From Pandoraea pnomenusa (GTDB lineage: Bacteria; Pseudomonadota; Gammaproteobacteria; Burkholderiales; Burkholderiaceae), in assembly GCF_000767615.3 (NCBI RefSeq), contig NZ_CP009553.3, positions 4,278,001 to 4,342,000 on the forward strand: DNA of 64,000 nt, given 5' to 3'. The first letter of the stretch is position 1, and each line of letters starts with the position of its first letter. Positions 55,363-62,475 of the stretch are shown in pieces. The notes beneath the pieces are model-generated. The model made no database searches, was not told where the DNA came from, and saw only the letters and a program-made list of their open reading frames with translations. Both the position numbers and the translations under genes were made by a program.

Positions 55363-55637
55363 CACTACACCCCACGCTGCCCGCCGCCGGGCAAGGGTTG
55401 TCGGGCGCGACGACCCGCTCACCCGGCTTCTCCACCGACCTTGAGCTTCGCCTTTCGGGCCCTGGTGGCGAAGATCACGCCAGAGCGTTGATCGCACGAT
55501 GCAATGCGCGCCGCGCGCTCATCGATGCCGCGCTGCGCAATCCAATGACGCAAGCGAACTTCGAGCATCTGCGCGTTGCCAGTCGCGCGTTGAAGCTCGC
55601 TTGCGAAATTCTCGAGAACCGATCCGAAATCCGCTGA
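55359..55637 (+). CDS. small T3SS protein, probable needle chaperone (YscE/EscE-like)
   Basis: The 92-residue protein has a short disordered N-terminus and two helices (EDHARALIARCNARRALIDAAL, then QANFEHLRVASRALKLACEILENR), the helical hairpin form of YscE/PscE/EscE. It sits between sctD and the needle gene sctF, as escE/pscE do in other systems. With the YscG-like TPR protein (27843) it could keep SctF from assembling early. It overlaps sctD (ATGA); the longer frame from 55290 lies inside sctD and is rejected. Confidence 0.82.
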   Translation: MTLHPTLPAAGQGLSGATTRSPGFSTDLELRLSGPGGEDHARALIARCNARRALIDAALRNPMTQANFEHLRVASRALKLACEILENRSEIR

Positions 55638-55652
55638 CTCTGGAAATTACTC

Positions 55653-55907
55653 ATGGCCACACCCAACGCAGGTTCTGTCGACGCCCTTACATTCGGCGTT
55701 ATCAACGACACCGTATTCAATGTCGTCAAGAGTACGGAAAGCAATTTGAAGTCCACGATCAGCGGACTTGGCGAGAATCCGACGACGACAGATTTGTTGA
55801 TGGTCCAGCAGGGCGTTCAGCAATGGACGCTAATGGTCCAGATTCAAAGTACGGTTACCAAGGAAATCGGCGATGCAATGAAGGGCATCATTCAGAAAGC
55901 CAGTTGA
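55653..55907 (+). CDS. sctF: T3SS needle protein SctF
   Basis: The 84-residue protein is the right size for a needle subunit, with a helical hairpin. The C-terminal half has the family pattern NPTTTDLLMVQQGVQQWTLMVQIQSTVTKEIGDAMKGIIQKA, including the conserved PxxxxxLLxxQxxxQxW motif. It polymerises into the needle. It follows the EscE-like gene by 15 bases and is the last gene before a 210-base gap. Confidence 0.95.
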   Translation: MATPNAGSVDALTFGVINDTVFNVVKSTESNLKSTISGLGENPTTTDLLMVQQGVQQWTLMVQIQSTVTKEIGDAMKGIIQKAS

Positions 55908-55989
55908 TTGAATGCAAAATACTTGGCTAACGAGGGAAAACACTAACAAGAGAATCACCAATTATTTAGCATCCTGAGACTTTAGTCCA

Positions 55990-56145
55990 ATGACAATGGG
56001 TTTTTCGTCTCCTACGATGAGCGTTATCGAAGCTGAAATGAAGCGATGTCCTGACACATCGCCCACGCTTGAACGAGTGACGCAGGATATGCGCACTCTT
56101 CTTAAATCCGGGGGTAGCCGTGGAGACAAATCTCGCCAACGTTGA
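55990..56145 (+). CDS. possible small protein before the ECF sigma gene
   Basis: A 51-codon frame (MTMGFSSPTMSVIEAEMKR onward, ending GDKSRQR) fills much of the gap between sctF and the sigma factor gene and overlaps its start by 26 bases. A second ATG lies at 55996. The predicted protein is Ser/Thr- and Arg/Lys-rich. There is no strong ribosome-binding site, and I know of no family. Overlap with the sigma gene could couple their translation. It may also be chance, as the region has lower GC than its neighbours. Confidence 0.3.
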   Translation: MTMGFSSPTMSVIEAEMKRCPDTSPTLERVTQDMRTLLKSGGSRGDKSRQR

Positions 56146-56665
56146 AAATGTGGTGCTGTTTGCCAGACTTTACGAAGCTCATGGTCGACGGATTTATCGA
56201 TTCATATTGAGACACATTGGCAATCATGGCGATGCTGAGGATATCACCCAACAGGTATTCCTCGATGCCTCGCGTTGCCACGACTCATTTCGCGGGGAAT
56301 CAGAGTATTCGACGTGGCTATATGGTATTGCCCTGAATCAGATAAAGAATTACCTCAACAGATCTCCAGGCCGTCGCTATTCATTTGAAGAATACAATTC
56401 TCTTGAAGATACACACACATCCAATAACGATGTAGAAGGCATTGCTGTTCAAAACGAGCTGTTCAATATCATTGCAACGCAAATAAACAATCTTCCCAAT
56501 GACATGCGCGATATCCTGATGGCCGTGGGCCTGAAGGAAATGTCGTATGAGGAGGCCGGTGCGCTGCTGGGCATCCCGATCGGAACGGTGCGCAGCCGCC
56601 TGTCGCGAGCCAGGGCACTGCTGCGTGAGCGCATGCGCGCTTGCGGCGCGGGATTGGATGAGTGA
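56120..56665 (+). CDS. ECF sigma factor, probable T3SS master regulator (BtrS/HrpL-like)
   Basis: The 181-residue protein has sigma region 2 (about 16-82, RLYEAHGRRIYRFILRHIGNHGDAEDITQQVFLDASRCHDSFRGESEYSTWLYGIALNQIKNYL) and region 4 (about 125-175, LPNDMRDILMAVGLKEMSYEEAGALLGIPIGTVRSRLSRARALLRE). ECF sigma factors such as BtrS (Bordetella) and HrpL (Pseudomonas) switch on T3SS genes. The GTG start follows GGGGGT. The gene is lower in GC than its neighbours, especially its first two thirds. Its stop overlaps the next gene (ATGAGTGA). I see no GGAAC/GTTAC box before it, so another regulator probably controls it. Candidate targets are the eight boxes listed in this annotation. Confidence 0.92.
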   Translation: METNLANVENVVLFARLYEAHGRRIYRFILRHIGNHGDAEDITQQVFLDASRCHDSFRGESEYSTWLYGIALNQIKNYLNRSPGRRYSFEEYNSLEDTHTSNNDVEGIAVQNELFNIIATQINNLPNDMRDILMAVGLKEMSYEEAGALLGIPIGTVRSRLSRARALLRERMRACGAGLDE

Positions 56666-57350
56666 CCGTCAGGCGATGAAACCGGACGCGGCACAAGTCT
56701 CGCCGCGCGTATGCAGGCTATCCAGCCTTTTGATAGTCGGTATCTGCGCGAGCGCCATGGCGAACAGCGCCCAAGCCGAGATCTATTTCCGCGACGCCGG
56801 GCGCCATCGCGTCGTGCTGAGCAATCGCAACGACGACGGCAAATGGACGCCGCTGATCAGGGTGGCAAGTCACACGTACGCGGGGTATTCAAAAAGAAGC
56901 GAAGGTCGGACGCGCACCGTTCCGACCGAATTCGACTCGCTTATCCAATCGAGCGCAGCGCAACATAATATCGATCCATCGCTGCTCAAGGCCGTGATTT
57001 CCGTTGAATCGTCGTTCATCCCTTCGGCAGTGTCGCCCAAGGGCGCCGTTGGTCTGATGCAATTGATTCCGTCAACTGCGGCCCAATACGGGGTCGTCGC
57101 CGACGCGCAAGGCTCGATCGCGGATAAGCTCACCAACCCCGAGACCAATGTGTCTGCCGGCGCCCGCCATCTGCGCGGCCTGATCGAGCGGTTTCCCGGC
57201 AATCTTTCGCTCGCGCTGGCTGCCTATAACGCTGGGGAAGGCGCGGTGCGCCGGTACGACAACCGGCTCCCGCCCTACGAAGAAACGCATCGCTATGTAA
57301 GCGAGGTATTGGCGCGCTACGAACAATTCTCGGCGCAACACGGCAAGTGA
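56658..57350 (+). CDS. T3SS-associated lytic transglycosylase (IpgF/BfpH type)
   Basis: The 230-residue protein has a signal peptide (cleavage near 40, ASAMANSAQA) and a SLT domain (about 95-215). Catalytic Glu117 lies in KAVISVESSF, followed by the family motifs GAVGLMQLIPSTA, NPETNVSAGARHL and ALAAYNAGEGAV. It cuts peptidoglycan so that the apparatus can cross the wall. The start at 56658 overlaps the sigma factor stop; an ATG at 56676 is an alternative. It is cotranslated with the sigma factor. Confidence 0.9.
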   Translation: MSDRQAMKPDAAQVSPRVCRLSSLLIVGICASAMANSAQAEIYFRDAGRHRVVLSNRNDDGKWTPLIRVASHTYAGYSKRSEGRTRTVPTEFDSLIQSSAAQHNIDPSLLKAVISVESSFIPSAVSPKGAVGLMQLIPSTAAQYGVVADAQGSIADKLTNPETNVSAGARHLRGLIERFPGNLSLALAAYNAGEGAVRRYDNRLPPYEETHRYVSEVLARYEQFSAQHGK

Positions 57351-57374
57351 TGCGGGGCTCCGCTCGCGACGTCG

Positions 57375-57400
57375 CGAACTTTTCATGTCGCGGATGTTAC
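57375..57400 (+). promoter_or_regulatory. ECF-type promoter box before the 57408-59432 gene
   Basis: CGAAC (57375-57379), 16 bases, GTTAC (57396-57400), one mismatch in the -35 half. A transcript from here would start close to 57408, so an ATG at 57475 is a better start than the one at 57408. Confidence 0.55.
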
Positions 57401-57407
57401 CGAGCCC

Positions 57408-59432
57408 ATGTTGTCCGACGATGGGCCTGTCGGGCAATCCCCCCGTCAATTTTGCGTCCGCATACAGGCGCCATATGAAATCACAAATCACCAGCAAAAA
57501 GCCGGCAGCCGGATACCCGTCCTCCGTCAATGGCTCGCAGGGCACCCCCCCTCTTCCACGCCGAATCTCGAAAGTGCACCGCCGCAGCAAACGCCCGACC
57601 AGCCCCAATTTGAAATCCCGCAAACCGCCGGGCCGAATTCCCCAAACGCCGCCAAGCGGGAAAACGTCTGGAGTCGCAGCAAACCCGAAGTGAACTCTCA
57701 GCCGACATCGCCAGTGATCACCTCGGAGCAGCAACCTGCCGAGGAACACGCCGTCAGGCAGCAAGGGGCTGTCTGGAAACATAAGAAGCCGGATGATCTG
57801 TCGCAGCCAACGTCGCCCATCGTCACACAGCCGGAGCCACCGTCCGTACAGGACATACCCGTCGAACCCTCCCCGCCGGCGGGGCTCAAACCCTCCGCCG
57901 AGCCAGCAGCGCCGCCGGCGGAATCAGTGATGGCGACGCCCTCGCCCAACCCGAGCACTGCGGCAACGCCGACAACCGTGCCGTCGATTTCCCCCCCCGT
58001 GGAACAGGCAGCGCCGACTGTCTCACTGACGGGGGTCCAAACCGGTGTACCGGACATCGACCCGCCTGCCTTGTCCGCCACCCCGCTCAACACCACCGCG
58101 TCGGTCACGCCGCTCGTTGCCACGCCCATCCCGACAGGTCAGTATCACGAGGCCGAGAACCCATCCGAGCCGCGTACTTCGCACCGCGATGACCTTGAAA
58201 CGGGAGTGCGGGACGTCGCCCGGAGTCACGCCGTTGCCGACGTTCAGGTCGGCGACGCAACAGCGCTGAATGAGCCCCCCGCGCTGGAGCAGCAGGCCAA
58301 CTCGCCATCCGGTTGGCAGCTTGCGCTCACCATCGCTGCTCGCGGCGCTTTCGACGGCGTTTACACCGCGACAGGGAAAACATTCGGTGAACTGGCTGCC
58401 GCGGGCTGCTACATGCTCCCGGAGAATTCAGAAGTCCTCAAGTGGGTGAAGAATGTTCTCTGCGCGTGCCCTGCCATCGCCGGCGGAGGTCTGGGCGCAA
58501 TTGCCGGCGCCTCGGTCGGGAAAAGAATGGATGAACGTTGGCGACTCGACAACCACGCTTTCGAGATCGTCGGCGGATCGCTTGGCCTCGTGGCAGGCGC
58601 AGGAATTGGCACATTGACGCCAGTGAGCTACGCATTGCGCGGCATGTCGCACACAGCTCAGTTGGCAGCGCTCGTCAGGTCGATCGTCTATCCGCTCGTG
58701 CGCGACCTGCTCACCGCGAGCACCTCTCGCGCGCTTGGCACCGTCCGCCCGCCCGACGACTTTGCGCGACGAGCCAAAATGACGCTGGTGGCGACGATAT
58801 TCTATTTCGGGTTTTCGGTAGGGAGTAGCGCCGCGAACGCCGAACTGGGCAATGTATCCACAAGCTCATTCGAGCGATATATGCGGGAAGTCATGTCGCA
58901 CGTCGGCGTCAGCGCCGGTGTCGAATTGCTCGACACGGTCGTGGGTACGGTGATACGTGCCATGTGGTGGGTTCCGTTTGTCGACCGCTTGGCGCACCAG
59001 CGCGCCCAAGGCGATCCAGTGCCCTTCTACTATCGGGAGCCCGATGTCTATCGCCCCCACCCCGACAGCGGGAGCACGATATCCCGCTGGCTCCGGAACC
59101 CCTTCACCGTTTCGACGCTGTTTTCAGGCGTGGCCCGTTATTTCGGCGTGAATCTGGTCCAAACCGTTCCATTACCTGAGCACTTCGATAATTTCCTGGT
59201 AAACCTCGGGGCGTCGGCGATCAATGGGGCAACGGAATTCCGGGGAATGTCAGCCCAGTGGCTCGAGAACAGCTTCGGCGAGCTCAGGGAAGCTCGCCCA
59301 GTGAATGCACGGCTTGAGCCAGCGCAGCCCCCCCTCGATACGGCTGACCTGGAAGCGAATGACATTCCCCTTCCGGCGCACAATACCGAGGCTACGGGGA
59401 CTGACGCGCCCCAGCAACCAGCCGCGCACTGA
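57408..59432 (+). CDS. Pro-rich membrane-associated candidate effector, possible frameshift near the start
   Basis: The open frame gives 674 residues. It has a long Pro/Ser/Thr-rich disordered region (to about 300) and a C-terminal half with several hydrophobic helices (about 355-400, 425-450 and 465-485, rich in Gly/Ala). Two similar segments occur at the N-terminus (ENVWSRSKPEVNSQPTSPVI and GAVWKHKKPDDLSQPTSPIV). The first 50 codons look wrong: no ribosome site lies before 57408, and the start is at the expected transcription start of the box at 57375-57400. In another frame an ATG at 57475 opens MKSQITSKKPAAGYPSSVNG, a better effector N-terminus. It would join the main frame if the run of seven C at 57545-57551 had eight. 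A CesT-like chaperone gene (59543) follows. Confidence 0.7.
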   Translation: MLSDDGPVGQSPRQFCVRIQAPYEITNHQQKAGSRIPVLRQWLAGHPPSSTPNLESAPPQQTPDQPQFEIPQTAGPNSPNAAKRENVWSRSKPEVNSQPTSPVITSEQQPAEEHAVRQQGAVWKHKKPDDLSQPTSPIVTQPEPPSVQDIPVEPSPPAGLKPSAEPAAPPAESVMATPSPNPSTAATPTTVPSISPPVEQAAPTVSLTGVQTGVPDIDPPALSATPLNTTASVTPLVATPIPTGQYHEAENPSEPRTSHRDDLETGVRDVARSHAVADVQVGDATALNEPPALEQQANSPSGWQLALTIAARGAFDGVYTATGKTFGELAAAGCYMLPENSEVLKWVKNVLCACPAIAGGGLGAIAGASVGKRMDERWRLDNHAFEIVGGSLGLVAGAGIGTLTPVSYALRGMSHTAQLAALVRSIVYPLVRDLLTASTSRALGTVRPPDDFARRAKMTLVATIFYFGFSVGSSAANAELGNVSTSSFERYMREVMSHVGVSAGVELLDTVVGTVIRAMWWVPFVDRLAHQRAQGDPVPFYYREPDVYRPHPDSGSTISRWLRNPFTVSTLFSGVARYFGVNLVQTVPLPEHFDNFLVNLGASAINGATEFRGMSAQWLENSFGELREARPVNARLEPAQPPLDTADLEANDIPLPAHNTEATGTDAPQQPAAH

Positions 59433-59542
59433 TGCCGGTTGCGACGGATCAAAGATCGATCACTTCATTGCATTGAGAATTCCGCCGGCATCGCGCACTC
59501 GGGGTGCCGGCATATGCCCGGAATACACAGGAGAAAAGATTG

Positions 59543-60007
59543 ATGAGTACATCTCATTACACACGTGTCGTGGAAGCGTTCTGCACTTGCATCGGTCGAA
59601 GTGAGTCGTTCCCCACACTGCTGAAATCAGGTGAGATTGTCGTGGACGGCGTTGCGTTCTCGATTTCACAAGCCAACGTCGGCGAGATGGAGAGCGCGGT
59701 CATCATTTGCGATTTCGGTGACATTCCCGAGCACGCACAGGCGATCGTTCATCGGGAAATGTTGGAATCGAATGCGTATCTCTTCCATGGCCCCGGCGCG
59801 CCATGCTTCGCCATGTCACCTGAAACCGGTCGTGCGATATTCATGTTGCACATGGTGCTGGAGGAAGCCACTGGCGAGTCGTTGCGCGATTGCCTGTCCT
59901 ATTTCGCTGCCGTGGCCAGTGAGTGGCAATCACGTGATTGGCAAACCGAGGCAGCCGACCGGCTGCGCATGCGCGTCATGCTCAACGAAATGGTGCGAGG
60001 CGTTTGA
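59543..60007 (+). CDS. class I T3SS chaperone, CesT family
   Basis: The 154-residue protein has the CesT-type strand pattern (GEIVVDGVAFSISQANVGEMESAVIICDFGDIP, then AYLFHGPGAPCFAMSPETGRAIFMLHMVLEEATGESL) and a C-terminal helix. The ATG at 59543 has AGGAG 9 bases upstream; a longer frame to 59504 is rejected. It follows the candidate effector at 57408-59432 by 110 bases and is probably its chaperone, as effector and chaperone genes are often adjacent. A bidirectional terminator follows. Confidence 0.85.
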   Translation: MSTSHYTRVVEAFCTCIGRSESFPTLLKSGEIVVDGVAFSISQANVGEMESAVIICDFGDIPEHAQAIVHREMLESNAYLFHGPGAPCFAMSPETGRAIFMLHMVLEEATGESLRDCLSYFAAVASEWQSRDWQTEAADRLRMRVMLNEMVRGV

Positions 60008-60105
60008 CCCGGCGCGCTCGCCCGGGATAGGAACGCGAATACATATATCAGGCGGGCGCGAAGCTACTACCGTCCGCATTCTCAGCCGAATCATCAAGTT
60101 GTCTC

Positions 60106-60143
60106 AAAAAAACGGGGTCCTATTGTGTAGGACCCCGTTTTTT
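60106..60143. terminator. bidirectional Rho-independent terminator
   Basis: A strong hairpin with arms CGGGGTCCTA and TAGGACCCCG, flanked by A7 and T7 runs. It sits between the convergent chaperone gene (60007) and the 60206 gene and should end transcription from both sides. Confidence 0.88.
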
Positions 60144-60205
60144 ATTCTGACCTGTCAGTGTCCGAGATCATCGGACAGACGTCAGGGCAACGCCATCGTC
60201 ACGAT

Positions 60206-62422
60206 CTACCCTTGGACGTCCACGGCGATCGGCGACGTCACGGCCGGGCGAGAAACCGGCGCCTGCCGCGAATCGGACGCCGGGGTGCCGTAGGGCACCG
60301 GATCTGCCCACTGCTTGTTCATGGCATCCTGAACAGCAGCCAGGGTTTCCTTGGACACGATAGGATCCGAAAGACGGACAATCGCCTCTTCCAGCCTGAA
60401 GATCAGATTGTCGCGAACGCGCCGCGTCTCCTCACCACTCAGACGATCGAACCACACAGTGCCGTCCTCGTCGGTGATGTAGTCCACGCCGGCCTGGCGA
60501 CTAATCTCGATCCGTGTGGACGCATCCGGCAATACCTTACCGCCTGCCAAATCGACCACTAACATGGTGAAACCAAACACGTACGGCGATTGATTGTCCG
60601 GGCCGCGCAGCAAGGCCATTGCAGTCGCGCGTATATCCAGCAACCTGGACTTCAGCTTGTCGGCTTGATTTTTCCGTTCCAGCATCAGCGAGTTGGAGGC
60701 CGTTCGAATCCGATCGATCTCCTCTTTCTCTTGCTGTGCGAGCGGCACGGTCGTTCGATACTCGTTGTTGATGCGGGAAATCTCGCCGCCGAGCTCGGCC
60801 GAAACCTGTCCGAAGGCAAGAAGGACGTTTCGCAATTCAGTTGCGCTGAGCGAGTTCACACTCACTTGCTCATCGCCCTTGGTGAAAAGGATCTCGCCCT
60901 TGCTGCTCACTGCAATTTGATACGGTGAGCGTCGATTGATGAGACCGAGCGTCTCGAAATGCATTTCGGCATTCGCCGTCCGGTCCGGAACAATCTTGCC
61001 CGCAGACACGCTCAGGGGTCCCACCTTCGCATTCGCTTCATCGAGTTGACGGCTGAGCTCCAAAGCTAATGTGGCATCCGGCTTCTTTGGCCTCCACACC
61101 GATGTGCCCTTGTTGGCCTGTTGGGCTTTTTCAACGAGCTTTCGGGCGTCATTGACCGCCACCTGGTATAGGATCGCGTCGTACAGGTGTTGTGTGTAGA
61201 GCTCGATCAGGGTGGGCCGGGCGAGTTCCTGCTTCGCAAGTTTGGCTCTCAATGCCACATTCTCACGCGCTCGCGCGACAATCTGCTTGTCAATTGACTG
61301 TCGCCGCGAAAGCGCAACGCGATCTCTGCCATCGATATGCCGGTCAAGCCGTTCTTCGTGCTCCGTGGCCCCATTCATCCATGCCTTGCCCAAGGCCTCC
61401 GAGATCTCCCGATTCAGCGCACGCTCACGCTGCAAGACAATCGCCGAAGACTCAGGAGTATTCCGGAACATCGCTTCAAGCTTCGGGTTTGGTGCCTCGT
61501 CCAGCCCATCGAGATATCTCTTTGCTATACCGGGCATGCTCGCATGCTCGTCGAACGCCGGCTGGCCGTATCGTCGGATGAACTCTTTCGTACGTGTCGG
61601 ATCGTCGTCGATCTGAGATGGCTCAGTCGGCTCCATCGCCCGCGCTTCGTTAGCTACACGAACGTCCTCCTGACGTTTACGTGCGCCCAGATCGCGCTCG
61701 CGAATCTTGCCCATCTCGTTGAGCAGCGACAGGCCGCCCTTGACCAGCGGATCCCCATTCGAATCGCCACTTTCGCCCGCCGCTTCACTGCGTTGCAATG
61801 CAAGTACCTGCGCACGAATGCTATTCATCGCATCGGTGATGGTGCCGTTCTCCTGCCCGCCGCAAAGCAATCGCACCGCCTTGTCGAAGCTCGCTTCGTC
61901 CGAGGCAACGAACGCTGCCTTCAACGTAGCGAGCAATGGCTGACTGATGTCTGCATAGTCCGGCACATCCGAACTCGGAATCATCTGAAACTGCGTGAGC
62001 TCTGCAATGGCTTTCCCAATCTCGGAGGGACCAAGGCCTCGCTCGTGCATGGATCTCAGGCCAGTGGCAAGCCGGGTGAAAGCACCGGGAAGGCTCTCAT
62101 AGTCGCGGGCGCATACCGCTCGCGAGAACTGATCGATGCCCTGGGCCAACCGAAAGTGCGCTTCGCGGGTTCGTGCTTCTGCGCGAAAGCCTTTCACGCC
62201 AATCGTGTCCATGACGCGATCAGCGAAGGACAAAATCTTCTGTTTCACGCGTTGTGCGATACTGGCGCGCGGCGTGTCGCAAGGCTTGCCCAACTCCGCC
62301 TTGTAGCGGAACGTTCTGAGTCCCGCATAGCGGGTATCACGCGCCCATTCGTGCTTGCGTCCGACATTCGAGTTGGCAATGACTGTCCCAGTCACTGGAG
62401 GGGCGGTTGTCGTGAGTGTCAT
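60206..62422 (-). CDS. large candidate effector, unknown family
   Basis: The 738-residue protein has no family I recognise. It is mainly helical with long charged segments (Arg/Lys/Glu-rich), including a possible coiled coil (about 595-650, QQEKEEIDRIRTASNSLMLERKNQADKLKSRL). No membrane segment or signal peptide is present. A GTSVWRPKKPDATL segment resembles motifs in the SopB-like and 57408 products. The C-terminus is Pro/Ser/Ala-rich. The start at 62422 follows AAGGAG 9 bases upstream; a frame to 62479 is rejected. It lies 53 bases after the 62476 gene on the same strand, so both are probably cotranscribed. It ends at the bidirectional terminator. Confidence 0.72.
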   Translation of the reverse strand: MTLTTTAPPVTGTVIANSNVGRKHEWARDTRYAGLRTFRYKAELGKPCDTPRASIAQRVKQKILSFADRVMDTIGVKGFRAEARTREAHFRLAQGIDQFSRAVCARDYESLPGAFTRLATGLRSMHERGLGPSEIGKAIAELTQFQMIPSSDVPDYADISQPLLATLKAAFVASDEASFDKAVRLLCGGQENGTITDAMNSIRAQVLALQRSEAAGESGDSNGDPLVKGGLSLLNEMGKIRERDLGARKRQEDVRVANEARAMEPTEPSQIDDDPTRTKEFIRRYGQPAFDEHASMPGIAKRYLDGLDEAPNPKLEAMFRNTPESSAIVLQRERALNREISEALGKAWMNGATEHEERLDRHIDGRDRVALSRRQSIDKQIVARARENVALRAKLAKQELARPTLIELYTQHLYDAILYQVAVNDARKLVEKAQQANKGTSVWRPKKPDATLALELSRQLDEANAKVGPLSVSAGKIVPDRTANAEMHFETLGLINRRSPYQIAVSSKGEILFTKGDEQVSVNSLSATELRNVLLAFGQVSAELGGEISRINNEYRTTVPLAQQEKEEIDRIRTASNSLMLERKNQADKLKSRLLDIRATAMALLRGPDNQSPYVFGFTMLVVDLAGGKVLPDASTRIEISRQAGVDYITDEDGTVWFDRLSGEETRRVRDNLIFRLEEAIVRLSDPIVSKETLAAVQDAMNKQWADPVPYGTPASDSRQAPVSRPAVTSPIAVDVQG

Positions 62423-62475
62423 TTCTTCGACTCCTTGTACATCTGGCTTGGCATTGCCAGCGATGGCAATGCGGA

